A DNA stretch of 40,445 bases from an uncultured Prevotellaceae bacterium. Its GTDB lineage: Bacteria; Bacteroidota; Bacteroidia; Bacteroidales; Bacteroidaceae. The translations under genes were made by a program, and so were the position numbers. This document shows positions 8,848-18,320 of the stretch, piece after piece. Position 1 is the stretch's first letter. The number at the start of each line of letters is the position of its first letter. A model generated the notes under the pieces. It had not been told where the DNA came from, searched no databases, and saw only the letters and a list, made by a program, of their open reading frames with translations. The DNA is taken from NCBI GenBank assembly GCA_900318885.1, contig ONMN01000037.1, positions 1 through 40,445 on the forward strand, given 5' to 3'.

Positions 8848-10392
8848 TTAGAAATTGAAAATGGCGCCAACCGACATCATGAAGCCACCGCCGGTGATAT
8901 CGCTGTTGTCACTGATGCGTGTAAAATTGTCGTCTTTGCTGACAGCCACAGAGAATGCAGGGTTATAGAACAGGTTGACTCTGTTCAGAGGAGCATACAT
9001 CAATTTGGCACCTACCGACACACAGTTCGCCTTAGCCTTGTCACCATAGGAATTCGTACCGTCTGCCACCGTCGCAGAGAGTTGCTCTATTTCGTAGCCT
9101 AACTGCGGAATAATAGCCAGGCGCTCGGTCAGCACAAACTGATAGCCCAGTTTCACTGCTATTGTCGAGCGCTTGTAGGTCATACTACTCAGATAGGTGT
9201 CGTTACCATCGACAGAGTACCAGGGCACCTCGTCGGATTTATTCATTCCAAACGTATAGGATGCCTGCAAATCGAAATCATTATAGGTCACACCAGCCAA
9301 TGCCGTGATACCGCCCAGCTGACGGAAGGTATAAGCTGCTCCGAAGTAGAAGGCCTTTGACTTGATATACTTCACGCGGTCCAATGTGATGGTGTCACGC
9401 GTCAACTCGTTATGCTTCACCTTATATTCCAGACCATTCTTGGATACATAGCCCTTGCGGCTGATATCAAACTGATAAGTACCTACAGGTAGCGTATGTA
9501 CCTCCGTCAAGTCAATGGGGTTCGAACCATTGTAGGTGGCCTTGGCGTCACGCGGACGAGTATAGAGACTCAGACGACCAGTATGGGGTGTGGGCTGGCC
9601 GGCCTGTACGTTGTTGGTCTGCTGGGCCACGACGGTAAACGAAGTCTGCTGCGGGTCGCAGTCCGTCTTGCGGGTCTCTACAACGTATGAACCTTCGCGC
9701 AACTGAGTTCTCCACGAACCCGTAGCCACGTACTTGTCTTCAAACCAGATCTCCGCGCGGTTGTCAACGTTGATAACGACGTCGCCAAAGTGGTCGGACA
9801 TGTCACGCTGTGGAACGTTAATCAGCCTCAAGCCATCAGGATCATTCGTAGAAAGCGTAAATGTCTGCTCACCTTCAAAGCGGTCCTTCAGGGCACGTAC
9901 CGTATGATGGCCATAAGTAAGATATTTGTGGCTGATGGGGGACTGACCAACATTCTCGCCATCAATATAGATGGTAGAACTAGCCATCTCCGAAGCAATC
10001 GTCACGTAACGGCCGATACCAATGTCGAGATACATCTCATAAGTACGGGCTCCTTCGACTGGTACTGGATAGTAATAGTCACGCAGCACACCATAGTCCT
10101 TATGCTGGATGGTAAGTTTTTTTGCGCGACGGGGCACATAAAGCCATATCTCACCCTCATGTTCCTCGCGGGCAACAATACCCAACGAACCACCATCAAA
10201 GGTAAATCCGCGCTCCGGTGCTTGAATCTTAATCAGGGCTGCCTTCTCACCGTTCTGGTCCAGTTTCTCCGTTCCATGTGTGTTGGCCGTCAAGTCTGTC
10301 TCCAACCTTTCAAACTTGGTAACCTTGATGTTCTGCGCACTCATGCACATGGCAACCATGCACACGATTAATTGTAGAAATACTTTCTTCAT
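8848..10392 (-). CDS. PEGA-domain outer-membrane beta-barrel protein
   Basis: This protein has 514 residues. The ATG at 10392 was chosen because it begins the signal peptide (MKKVFLQLIVCMVAMCMSAQ). The frame is open further upstream, but that part lies inside the tmRNA gene. Two PEGA-like segments are visible: around residues 130-190 (ASSTIYIDGENVGQSPISHK, TYGHHTVRALKDRF) and around 270-340 (GRLSLYTRPRDAKATYNG, LPVGTYQFDISRKGY). The last 170 residues are a run of amphipathic strands ending in phenylalanine (GAIFNF), typical of a small outer-membrane beta-barrel. PEGA domains occur in surface proteins and are thought to bind peptidoglycan or polysaccharide. The gene starts 28 bases after the tmRNA 3' end with no evident promoter between, and is followed by the BACON lipoprotein gene. 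Confidence 0.82.
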   Translation of the reverse strand: MKKVFLQLIVCMVAMCMSAQNIKVTKFERLETDLTANTHGTEKLDQNGEKAALIKIQAPERGFTFDGGSLGIVAREEHEGEIWLYVPRRAKKLTIQHKDYGVLRDYYYPVPVEGARTYEMYLDIGIGRYVTIASEMASSTIYIDGENVGQSPISHKYLTYGHHTVRALKDRFEGEQTFTLSTNDPDGLRLINVPQRDMSDHFGDVVINVDNRAEIWFEDKYVATGSWRTQLREGSYVVETRKTDCDPQQTSFTVVAQQTNNVQAGQPTPHTGRLSLYTRPRDAKATYNGSNPIDLTEVHTLPVGTYQFDISRKGYVSKNGLEYKVKHNELTRDTITLDRVKYIKSKAFYFGAAYTFRQLGGITALAGVTYNDFDLQASYTFGMNKSDEVPWYSVDGNDTYLSSMTYKRSTIAVKLGYQFVLTERLAIIPQLGYEIEQLSATVADGTNSYGDKAKANCVSVGAKLMYAPLNRVNLFYNPAFSVAVSKDDNFTRISDNSDITGGGFMMSVGAIFNF

Positions 10393-10420
10393 ATCGTCGG
10401 TCTTTTGTAATAATGTTTTG

Positions 10421-10817
10421 TGGAGCTGGAGGGAGTCGAACCCTCGTCCAAACAGGGAAACCATACGCTTTCTACATGCTTATTCCGGCCTTCATTTTCG
10501 TGATGCGACAAGACCCGGACCACCAATCGCACCCTTATCCTCTAAAATTTCATCCTGCCATCGAGGCCTGACAAGACTATTTCCGATTTAACCTGCGCCG
10601 CTGAATCTCCGGATTCGGAACAACATCCTCGGAGCGACGTCTCGTTCTTCTACCTTGTAAAAGAATAAAGCCAGTAATCTACTATACTTCGATTAGGCAG
10701 CGAGAGCATACTCATTGTTGCCAATTAATTTTTCGACCGACGTGATTATGGAGTCCACAGTCATCACTCCGCATGCTTACGTACCATCTCATCCTGCTGT
10801 CAAATCCAGTCAACCCC
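10421..10817 (-). ncRNA. ssrA: tmRNA (ssrA), tag GNNEYALAA
   Basis: Read on the minus strand, the 5' end GGGGTTGACTGGATTTGACAGC is the standard tmRNA start with its D-loop. The 3' end GAGGGTTCGACTCCCTC is a perfect T-arm, followed by CAGCTCC plus discriminator A. The seven-base acceptor stem pairs GGGGTTG (10817-10811) with CAGCTCC, including G-U pairs. CCA is not encoded. The tag reading frame at 10722-10693 codes for GNNEYALAA and a TAA stop, close to known Bacteroidota tags that end in YALAA. The length of 397 bases fits the family. It rescues stalled ribosomes and marks the unfinished proteins for degradation. A -7 box lies at 10844-10851. Confidence 0.95.
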
Positions 10818-10843
10818 AGGAGCGATTTTTCGCATTTCGGATG

Positions 10844-10851
10844 CAAAGATA
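10844..10851 (-). promoter_or_regulatory. -7 promoter element of ssrA
   Basis: TATCTTTG on the minus strand, followed by CA, lies 26 bases before the mature tmRNA 5' end. This implies a short leader removed by RNase P. No clear -33 TTTG at the standard spacing was seen. Confidence 0.6.
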
Positions 10852-10894
10852 CATATTTTTTTTGAAACTATATACTAATTTCATTAATTTTTCG

Positions 10895-10902
10895 TACCTT
10901 TG
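10895..10902 (+). promoter_or_regulatory. -7 promoter element of the polysaccharide locus
   Basis: TACCTTTG followed by CAC lies about 52 bases before the first gene of the polysaccharide locus. It is divergent from the ssrA promoter. The -33 region is AT-rich without a clear TTTG. No UpxY-type antiterminator gene precedes the locus. Confidence 0.6.
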
Positions 10903-10954
10903 CACAATATTTCGCCCGAAAATGGGTTAATATAATATATTAATGCATTAATAG

Positions 10955-13462
10955 ATGTCTATGAAACGACTTGCTACTCTCATAGCCAGCGTTGTGGTAT
11001 GTGCCACAATGAGCTGGGCTCAGTCGGGTATGACCGACAACCAGGTAATGGATTACGTGATAGAACAGAACGCGAATGGTGTGTCGCGCCAGCAGATAGT
11101 GACACAACTGATGCAGCGTGGTGTGACTATCGAACAGATACGCCGTATCCAGAATGACGACATCACGGCTGGTTCAAAGGAGGTCAAGACCCGCATGAGA
11201 GAGCAGAATGGCGAGAAACGCCAGGAGCAGAAGGCACAGGACAAGAAGAAGGCTTCGCAGTTCCGCATCAAGGATACCAAGAAGAAAAACCAGATTCAGA
11301 AGCATACATACGACGACGATGACGCCGATTTCGTGGAGATGGACGAGGCCATGGACTTCATGATGCCCGACTCGCTGAAATACTATGACGAGAAGCTCAT
11401 GAAGGACAAGGACGAGGACAAGCGTAAGATTTTCGGTCATGACGTGTTCAACAACAAGAACCTGACATTTGAGAGCTCAATGAACCTCGCAACACCACAG
11501 AACTACCGTCTGGGACCTGGCGACGTGGTGAACGTAGATGTATGGGGCGCCTCGCAGGAGAGTGTCAGTGAGACCATCTCGCCTGATGGTACTATCACCA
11601 TCGAAGGCATCGGTGTCATCCAGTTAGGCGGTCTCAGTGTCAGTCAGGCGAAAGCCCGTCTGAAGCGCGAACTGGGGCCCCGCTATCAAGGTTCGAAAAT
11701 TGATCTGACGGTAGGTCAGACCCGTACCATCACCATCAGCGTGATTGGTGAGGTGAAGGTACCAGGCACATATACCATGTCAGCCTTTGCCACCGTGTAT
11801 AACGCCCTCTATATGGCTGGCGGTCCGAACGAAATCGGTACATTGCGTAACGTGAAAGTCTACCGTAACGGCAAACTGTTGTCGAATGTCGACGTCTACG
11901 ACTTCCTGCTGAACGGCAAACTGACGGGCGAGGTACGACTGCAGGACAACGACGTGGTGACAGTAAGCCCTTACGAGGCATTGGTGAATATTACAGGTAA
12001 GGTGAAACGCCCGATGTTCTATGAAATGAAGAAGACGGAGAGCGCCGCCACCCTACTCCGCTATGCCGGTGGTTTCACGGGTGACGCCTATACCAAGGCC
12101 ATCCGCATCAACCGCAAGGCCGGTGCAGGCTATTCGGTATTCAGCGTGGGCGAGTTCGATATGAACAGCTTCAAACTGATGGACGAAGACTCGGTAAGCG
12201 TGGATTCCACCATCGTACGCTATCAGAATATGGTGGAAATCAAAGGTGCCGTTTTCCGTCCGGGCATGTATCAGGTTGGTGGTGACATCAGTACTGTAAA
12301 GACACTGGTGGAAGCCGCTGCAGGACTGACAGAGGGAGCCATCGGACAGCATGCCGTGATGCACCGCATGAAGCCAGACCGCACATTGGAGGTGCAGAGT
12401 CTGGACATCGTCGGCATCCTGGAAGGTACCACGCCCGACGTACCCCTGAGAAACGAGGATGTCATCTACATAGCTAGTCGCGAGGAGAACGAAGAGTTGA
12501 AGACTGTCAGCATCAATGGCGAGGTGCACTATCCCGGAACATACCGCTATGCCGCCAACGAGACCGTTGAGGACCTGATTATCCAGGCTGGTGGCACGAC
12601 GGAAGCCGCCTCACTGGTGAAGGTCGACGTTGCCCGCCGTATCACCAACCCCAATGCCACTGAGGCTGATGACCAGATAGCCCAGACGTTCAGCTTCAAA
12701 CTGACGCCTAACTTTGAGATACAAGGTCAACCTGACTTCACACTACAGCCCTTCGACGAGGTGTATGTACGCCGTTCGCCTAACTATACTGAACAACAGA
12801 ACGTCACCATCGAAGGTGAGGTGCAGTTTGAAGGCACATACGCGCTCTCGAACAAAGGTCAGCGACTGAGCGATGTCATCCAACAGGCTGGCGGTCTGAC
12901 AAAGCGCGCCTATCCTGAAGGCACCAAACTGCTGCGACTGATGACCCCCGAAGAGCGCGACATGATGGAAACCGTATTACGTACGGCCCAGCGTAACTCC
13001 GGCAAGGACTCTATCGACGTCAGGAAACTGTTGACCAACGCCACCTACCCCGTAGGTATTGAGCTTGACAAAGCTATGGCCAATCCCAACAGCGACGACG
13101 ACCCCATTCTGCGTGATGGTGACCGCATCGTAGTACCCCGCTATACCAATACCGTTAGCATCAACGGTGAGGTACTCTACCCCAACACTGTACAGTTCAG
13201 GGAGGGAGAAAACGCCGACTATTATATTGAGAGAGCCGGTGGCACCACATCGACCGCCAAAAAGAGCCAGACTATCATCATCTATATGAATGGCATGGTG
13301 GCTAAAGCCGACCGTAAGCACAAACCCAAGCCAGGTTGCCAGATTGTGGTTCCCACCAAGCGCCAGCGACAAGGTCTCGGTCTCCAGCAATGGCTGAGCA
13401 TCGGTACTACCGCCGCCTCACTCGGCACCATGATTGCCACTATTGCTAATTTGACGAAGTAA
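10955..13462 (+). CDS. SLBB-domain polysaccharide export outer-membrane protein (Wza-like)
   Basis: This protein has 835 residues. The signal peptide is MSMKRLATLIASVVVCATMSWAQ; a start six bases later at the second ATG is equally possible. An N-terminal helical stretch with DNQVMDYVIEQNANG and a Lys-rich linker precede the Poly_export domain at about 185-260 (NYRLGPGDVVNVDVWGAS, SPDGTITIEGIGVIQLGGLS). Several SLBB domains follow, recognisable by repeated motifs such as ISVIGEVKVPGTYTM, VNITGKVKRPMFYEM, VSINGEVHYPGTYRYA, VTIEGEVQFEGTYALS and VSINGEVLYPNTVQF. A hydrophobic C-terminal helix lies around 810-830. Such proteins form the export channel for capsule or exopolysaccharide in the outer membrane. 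It is first in the locus and followed after seven bases by the flippase gene. Confidence 0.93.
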   Translation: MSMKRLATLIASVVVCATMSWAQSGMTDNQVMDYVIEQNANGVSRQQIVTQLMQRGVTIEQIRRIQNDDITAGSKEVKTRMREQNGEKRQEQKAQDKKKASQFRIKDTKKKNQIQKHTYDDDDADFVEMDEAMDFMMPDSLKYYDEKLMKDKDEDKRKIFGHDVFNNKNLTFESSMNLATPQNYRLGPGDVVNVDVWGASQESVSETISPDGTITIEGIGVIQLGGLSVSQAKARLKRELGPRYQGSKIDLTVGQTRTITISVIGEVKVPGTYTMSAFATVYNALYMAGGPNEIGTLRNVKVYRNGKLLSNVDVYDFLLNGKLTGEVRLQDNDVVTVSPYEALVNITGKVKRPMFYEMKKTESAATLLRYAGGFTGDAYTKAIRINRKAGAGYSVFSVGEFDMNSFKLMDEDSVSVDSTIVRYQNMVEIKGAVFRPGMYQVGGDISTVKTLVEAAAGLTEGAIGQHAVMHRMKPDRTLEVQSLDIVGILEGTTPDVPLRNEDVIYIASREENEELKTVSINGEVHYPGTYRYAANETVEDLIIQAGGTTEAASLVKVDVARRITNPNATEADDQIAQTFSFKLTPNFEIQGQPDFTLQPFDEVYVRRSPNYTEQQNVTIEGEVQFEGTYALSNKGQRLSDVIQQAGGLTKRAYPEGTKLLRLMTPEERDMMETVLRTAQRNSGKDSIDVRKLLTNATYPVGIELDKAMANPNSDDDPILRDGDRIVVPRYTNTVSINGEVLYPNTVQFREGENADYYIERAGGTTSTAKKSQTIIIYMNGMVAKADRKHKPKPGCQIVVPTKRQRQGLGLQQWLSIGTTAASLGTMIATIANLTK

Positions 13463-13469
13463 GAGAAGC

Positions 13470-14789
13470 ATGAACGAAAGGAACGTCATACTCCGCAACA
13501 ACATCCTCCTGTCTGGCACCATGAAAGCAGTGGGGCTGGTGACATCGTTCCTAATTGTCCCCATTACGCTTGATTATTTAGACAAGGAGCAGTATGGAAT
13601 ATGGATGACGCTTTCTTCGGTTCTTTTGTGGTTTTCTTTTTTTGACGTGGGGTTGGGCAACGGCATGAGAAATTACCTGGCACAGGCTATTGCAGAAAAC
13701 AACTTCGAGAAAGGCCGCTCACACCTGACAACAACGCTCGTGATGCTGACAGCTATCGCGTTGCTACTGGGCATCGTCTTTTTAGGAGCCGGTGTAGTGA
13801 TGAACCTCAGCAAAGTATTCAATACAACGACACTCACTGACGAACAACTGCGTCTGCCTTTCCTCATTGCCATCATCATGACGCTGGCCGTGTTTATCGT
13901 CAAGAATGTCGGCGTTGTCTACATCGCCTTGCAAAAATATGGTGTCAACGATCTTATCATTGTCTTGTCGAATGTCGTGGCACTATTGCTGATATTCATC
14001 TGTACGCTAGTGGTTCCAAAAGGTAACCTGACCATTATCGTACTTATCCTCACCACCATACCCGTATTAGGGTTCGTAGTGGCTAGTATCCCGCTGTTTC
14101 GTCACCACCCGGAATTGACACCTAGGCTAGACTGTTTCGACTGGAACTACGGCAGACAAATACTCACCAAAGGTATTGGTTTCTTCTTCATCCAGATAAC
14201 CAGCTGTCTGGTGATTTTCGGCAGTTCGAATCTCTTCATCACGCAATTTGTTGGTCCCGAGGCAGTGACCACCTATAATATTGCCTATAAGTACTTCAAT
14301 CTGCTAGCCATTGCCTACACTATCGTTATATCCCCCATGTGGAATGCTTATACCGATGCATACGTAAAGGGGGACTATGCATGGATTAGGATAACCCACA
14401 AACGCGCACTCACCGTATGGGGAATTACTATTGTTGGAGGACTCGCCATGCTTGCCATATCGGGGATTTTCTACCAGCTATGGGTGGGCAGCAGCATCTC
14501 CGTTCCCCTCAGCGTATCGGTTTGCGTTTTTGCCTACATCAGCTTCTACAATCTCAATAACTGCGCCACCATGCTCATCAATGGACTCAACAAAATAAGA
14601 GTTCAAATTATTACGTCCGTTGTCTTCACGCTACTGTATATTGCTGCCGTCTCACTGACTGGACGACAAGGCGGTATTGAAGGTGTGGTTATCTGCATGG
14701 CAGCAAGCTACGCTATCATGGCAGCCATACACTTGTATCAGTGCAGACTACTCATCAATAAAAAAGCCAAAGGAATCTGGAATCAGTAG
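13470..14789 (+). CDS. Polysaccharide flippase (Wzx-like, MOP superfamily)
   Basis: This protein has 439 residues and is strongly hydrophobic with about 12 predicted membrane helices. The start fits polysaccharide biosynthesis flippases: NNILLSGTMKAVGLVTSFLI, then LDYLDKEQYGIWMTLSSVL and FFDVGLGNGMRNYLAQAIAE, a typical Wzx signature. It is expected to move undecaprenyl-linked repeat units across the inner membrane. It lies between the export protein and the glycosyltransferase-acyltransferase gene on the same strand with short spacers, consistent with one operon. Confidence 0.9.
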   Translation: MNERNVILRNNILLSGTMKAVGLVTSFLIVPITLDYLDKEQYGIWMTLSSVLLWFSFFDVGLGNGMRNYLAQAIAENNFEKGRSHLTTTLVMLTAIALLLGIVFLGAGVVMNLSKVFNTTTLTDEQLRLPFLIAIIMTLAVFIVKNVGVVYIALQKYGVNDLIIVLSNVVALLLIFICTLVVPKGNLTIIVLILTTIPVLGFVVASIPLFRHHPELTPRLDCFDWNYGRQILTKGIGFFFIQITSCLVIFGSSNLFITQFVGPEAVTTYNIAYKYFNLLAIAYTIVISPMWNAYTDAYVKGDYAWIRITHKRALTVWGITIVGGLAMLAISGIFYQLWVGSSISVPLSVSVCVFAYISFYNLNNCATMLINGLNKIRVQIITSVVFTLLYIAAVSLTGRQGGIEGVVICMAASYAIMAAIHLYQCRLLINKKAKGIWNQ

Positions 14790-14798
14790 TTTACATCT

Positions 14799-16067
14799 AT
14801 GCGAAACAAAATCAGTGTTATCACCGTCGTCTTCAATGACGTCACCCATATTAGGGAGACCATGGAGAGTTTCTTCTCACAGACATGGGAAGACAAGGAA
14901 TATATCGTCATTGACGGGGGTAGCACTGACGGCACTGCTGATATCGTTCGCAGCTATGCCAACCGTCTGGCTTATTGGTGTTCGGAAACCGACAACGGCA
15001 TTTACGATGCCATGAACAAAGGTATCGGACACGCTACAGGAGACTGGATCAACATACTGAATTGTGGCGATCTCTATGCCAGCCCTCAATCGCTGGAGCA
15101 AGCCATCAACAGAGCACCAGATATTAATCATGCTGATATCCTTTACGGCAACAGCATTGAGCGTAGCGAAGAAAACGGCGACGTCTTCAAACGGACGTCA
15201 GATATTAGCATGATGAGCTATGGCCCCATCTATCGGCATGGTTCCTCCCTGGTGAGGGCAGAGATTCAGAAAAGCCATCTATACGATGTCAGCCAACAGT
15301 CTACCTACGGCTATGCTTTGGACTGGCTACTCATCTACGAATTATACAAAAGTGGTTTCCGTTTCCAGAAAACCGAAGCTACCATTGAAGTATATCAGTT
15401 GGATGGTGCTTCCTATGGCTACGAACAGAACCTGAAGTACAACCGGATGGTGATAACAGGTAGGCCGTTGACACTTGCAGATAAACTTTCCATCAAGGAA
15501 ACTATTTGGAAAGAGGTTTTCAAGCAATCGGCATTTTACCGCTGGTTCATTGCCTTCTTGACAGAATACACGCTGAACGACATCCTGCCCCATATCCCCT
15601 TTTGGACATTACGCCGTTTTTGGATGCGATGCTTGAAAATGAGAATCGGCAAGGGTACATTTGTCATGAAGCGAGTCTATATTATGACACCTCAGCAGTT
15701 GACAATTGGCGACTATTCCCATATCAACAGAGGGTGTCTATTGGATGCACGAGGCGGTATTACAATAGGTAACAATGTCTCCGTTTCTCACAATGTGAGT
15801 ATCATGTCTGGCAGTCACGACTATAACTCAAATCATTTTCGCGGGCGTTTTCTACCAGTCAAAATTGATGACTATGTATGGATAGGCAATAATGCCGTTA
15901 TCCAGCAGAACATTACTATCGGCAAAGGAGCTGTCGTATGTGCAGGTGCTGTCGTCACAAAAGACGTCGAGCCTTACAGCGTAGTTGCAGGAGTTCCAGC
16001 ACGTAAGATTAAAGAACGAGTCAAAGAATTAGATTATCATTGTAAAGGATTCACTCCATTTGCTTAA
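14799..16067 (+). CDS. GT2 glycosyltransferase fused to a hexapeptide-repeat acyltransferase
   Basis: This protein of 422 residues carries two enzymes in one chain. Residues 1-230 are a GT2 (GT-A) glycosyltransferase of the WcaA-like type: KISVITVVFNDVTHI at the start, VIDGGSTDGTADIV, ETDNGIYDAMNKG, and CGD at the metal-binding position. After a linker (about 230-300), residues 300-415 form a left-handed beta-helix acyltransferase with hexapeptide repeats (IGDYSHINRGCLLDARGGI, ITIGNNVSVSHNVSI). It has a likely catalytic His in SGSHDYNS and the family ending YSVVAGVPARKIKER. The pair suggests that the transferred sugar is also acylated, for example O-acetylated. The gene lies between wzx and wzz. 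Confidence 0.9.
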   Translation: MRNKISVITVVFNDVTHIRETMESFFSQTWEDKEYIVIDGGSTDGTADIVRSYANRLAYWCSETDNGIYDAMNKGIGHATGDWINILNCGDLYASPQSLEQAINRAPDINHADILYGNSIERSEENGDVFKRTSDISMMSYGPIYRHGSSLVRAEIQKSHLYDVSQQSTYGYALDWLLIYELYKSGFRFQKTEATIEVYQLDGASYGYEQNLKYNRMVITGRPLTLADKLSIKETIWKEVFKQSAFYRWFIAFLTEYTLNDILPHIPFWTLRRFWMRCLKMRIGKGTFVMKRVYIMTPQQLTIGDYSHINRGCLLDARGGITIGNNVSVSHNVSIMSGSHDYNSNHFRGRFLPVKIDDYVWIGNNAVIQQNITIGKGAVVCAGAVVTKDVEPYSVVAGVPARKIKERVKELDYHCKGFTPFA

Positions 16068-16080
16068 ACATATTGGAATT

Positions 16081-17157
16081 ATGGAAGAAAAAAAGAAAAC
16101 AAAAGAGATTGACCTCTTAGCATTGGTCGAAAAGGTGCTTCATGAATGGCGGCTGCTACTCAAATTCATCGCAGTGGCAGCAGTGATAGGCGTCATCGTT
16201 GCACTCAGCACTCCCAAATACTTCAAAGCAGAGGTTATTCTGGCACCAGAGCTATCGTCAGGAGGCTTAGGGCTAACGGACAATCTAGCAGATATGGCTG
16301 CAAATTTCGGTATCGACCTTGCGGGAAAATCATCCATGGACGCTATCTATCCAGAACTCTATCCCGACATCTTCAGTTCTACGGAGTTTGTCATGAATCT
16401 ATTCAACGTCCCTGTACGTCTGAAGGACGATGATGCAGAACGTACCTATTACAAGCATATCACTGAGGAACAGAAGTCGCCATTTTGGGATTATCCAAAG
16501 CTATGGCTTCATAACCTGCTTAAGCCCAAAGACCCACTAGCTAGTGGCAAAGGAAAGAAGGATGTGTACAAAATTTCGAGAAAAGACGAAGAGATTTGCA
16601 AGGCCATCCGCGATGCTATTATGTGTACTATCGACAAGAAAACCAGTGTCATTAGCATTAGCGTAACCGACCAAGACCCGCTAGTTGCTGCCATTGTAGC
16701 CGACACACTACAGAAACGTCTTCAGACCTATATCACGAACTATCGTACGAGCAAAGCCCGAAACGACTACAACTACTACAAAGAACTGGCCATGAAGGCA
16801 AAAGCCGATTACGAGAAGGCCCGTCAGAAATATGGTAGTTCGTCGGACGGTGTCACTAATGTGGCGCTGAAGAGCATAGAGTTGAAGTTGGAGGACATGG
16901 AGAACGACATGCAACTGAAGTTCAATACTTATACTTCGCTGAACACACAACTTGAAGCAGCAAAAGCTAAAGTTCAGGAGAAAACGCCAGCATTCACTAT
17001 CATCGAACAACCTATCATGCCCTATAAGGCTGCCAGCATGCCTCGTGCTGTCACCGTATTGATCTTTATCTTCCTCGGGATAGTATGCGATGCACTATGG
17101 ATCCTTTATGGACGCGACTGGAACAGGAAGAGAAAGAAAAAAAGCAATAACGAATAA
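16081..17157 (+). CDS. Wzz-family chain-length determinant protein
   Basis: This protein has 358 residues. ATG 16081 (MEEKKKTKEIDLLALVEKVL) was chosen over an upstream TTG at 16060 that overlaps the preceding gene. A transmembrane helix lies around 26-48 (LLLKFIAVAAVIGVIVALS). A long periplasmic region includes a coiled coil at about 215-300 (YYKELAMKAKADYEKARQKY). A second transmembrane helix at about 328-348 is preceded by a proline-rich Wzz motif (IIEQPIMPYKAASMPRAV). There is no C-terminal tyrosine-kinase (Wzc) domain. It controls chain length of the polymer made by the Wzy-type polymerase encoded next. Confidence 0.93.
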   Translation: MEEKKKTKEIDLLALVEKVLHEWRLLLKFIAVAAVIGVIVALSTPKYFKAEVILAPELSSGGLGLTDNLADMAANFGIDLAGKSSMDAIYPELYPDIFSSTEFVMNLFNVPVRLKDDDAERTYYKHITEEQKSPFWDYPKLWLHNLLKPKDPLASGKGKKDVYKISRKDEEICKAIRDAIMCTIDKKTSVISISVTDQDPLVAAIVADTLQKRLQTYITNYRTSKARNDYNYYKELAMKAKADYEKARQKYGSSSDGVTNVALKSIELKLEDMENDMQLKFNTYTSLNTQLEAAKAKVQEKTPAFTIIEQPIMPYKAASMPRAVTVLIFIFLGIVCDALWILYGRDWNRKRKKKSNNE

Positions 17158-17167
17158 AGAACTGTAG

Positions 17168-18313
17168 ATGATTTACACCATACCCTACGTTCTACTCGTC
17201 ATCCTGTTAGGCTTTTTAGCCATATTGATAGAACAAAAGAAAGAAGACGAAGCATTTGTCCAGAAACTGACTTTCTGGGGGGTGCTGGTATATTTCGTCT
17301 TCTTTGCTTTTCGCGGTTTCATCAATACTGACTGGATGACCTACTACGTAGAGTTTGACAAATGCACTTGGGACTTACTCCTCAACTATGAGATGGGTAA
17401 GAGCCGAGAGCCAGGATTCCTGTTTTTCATGCTGTTGAATAAAAGTCTGGTCCCCAATTTCCATTTCTTCGTCTTCACCAGTACTCTATTGAACACATGG
17501 CTACTGCTGTCATTCTTCCGAAAATATTCTACCAACATACTGATAGCACTAGTGGTTTATCTGGTGTTTGAGGGCTTTATGATTAATGCCAACTTGATGC
17601 GCAACTCCACCAGTATCTTTATATTCCTCAATGCCATCACCTATCTGCAGCAACGACGTCCACTACCCTATTTCGGACTATGTCTGCTGGCATTGTCATT
17701 TCATTTCTCGGCCATTGTCTATTTCCCCTTCTATTTCTTCATACATCGTAAACTCAACAAATGGGTTTATTTGACTATTTTCGTCGTTTGTATCATTATC
17801 TTCGTGCTTCACATACCCATCTTCCTTAAGCTTATCAATCTAACGGGTATTGGAGGTGTATTTATCGATAAGAAGATTGATGCCTACACTGAACTCAGTA
17901 CAGCCCGAGGATTCGGAATGGGATTTATCGAGCGACTTATCACAGGTATTCTCGTTTTTTGCTATTATGAAAAGTTGTATGACGCAAGGGTTGAGAATCG
18001 CATATTCATCAACTCGCTAGTTGCATTCTTCATCTCTATTTTCCTTTTCAGCGAGTTTGCCGAAATCAGTAAACGTATCTACATTCTATTTATCTATGCG
18101 TACTGGATACTGTGGTGTGATTTAATAAAATGTTTCTATTACGAAAGGAATAAGCTACTCTTCTCTACGTTCGTCGGGCTGTATTGTATTGTCAAGACTG
18201 CGACGACACTGAATGCGCCCATCCACGAATACGACAACCTGCTATTCGGCATCAAATCGTATCAGGAGCGCAAATACATCTTCCAGAAAACATTTGAAGA
18301 ACCAGAATATTAA
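17168..18313 (+). CDS. EpsG-family polysaccharide polymerase (Wzy-like)
   Basis: This protein has 381 residues with about ten membrane helices. The family pattern is visible: an early helix, FRGFINTDWMTYYVEFDKC, SREPGFLFFMLLNKSL, a helix with NANLMRNSTSIFIFL, and ALSFHFSAIVYFPFYFF (the His-Phe-Ser motif of EpsG/O-antigen polymerases). It is the likely polymerase of repeat units at the periplasmic face. It sits 10 bases after wzz and 7 bases before the next glycosyltransferase gene. Confidence 0.88.
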   Translation: MIYTIPYVLLVILLGFLAILIEQKKEDEAFVQKLTFWGVLVYFVFFAFRGFINTDWMTYYVEFDKCTWDLLLNYEMGKSREPGFLFFMLLNKSLVPNFHFFVFTSTLLNTWLLLSFFRKYSTNILIALVVYLVFEGFMINANLMRNSTSIFIFLNAITYLQQRRPLPYFGLCLLALSFHFSAIVYFPFYFFIHRKLNKWVYLTIFVVCIIIFVLHIPIFLKLINLTGIGGVFIDKKIDAYTELSTARGFGMGFIERLITGILVFCYYEKLYDARVENRIFINSLVAFFISIFLFSEFAEISKRIYILFIYAYWILWCDLIKCFYYERNKLLFSTFVGLYCIVKTATTLNAPIHEYDNLLFGIKSYQERKYIFQKTFEEPEY

Positions 18314-18320
18314 TTTCGCC

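Noticed and set aside
10393-10464. Longer start for the PEGA protein at 10464
   Set aside because: The extra 24 codons lie in the tmRNA 3' part; the signal peptide begins at 10392.
10280-10591. A plus-strand frame of 103 codons
   Set aside because: It crosses the tmRNA gene and the start of the PEGA gene on the opposite strand and shows no protein-like features.
18213-18320. Upstream start of the first GT4-like gene
   Set aside because: It overlaps the end of the polymerase gene and reads as Ser/Thr/Arg-rich shadow sequence; the Rossmann start is at 18321.
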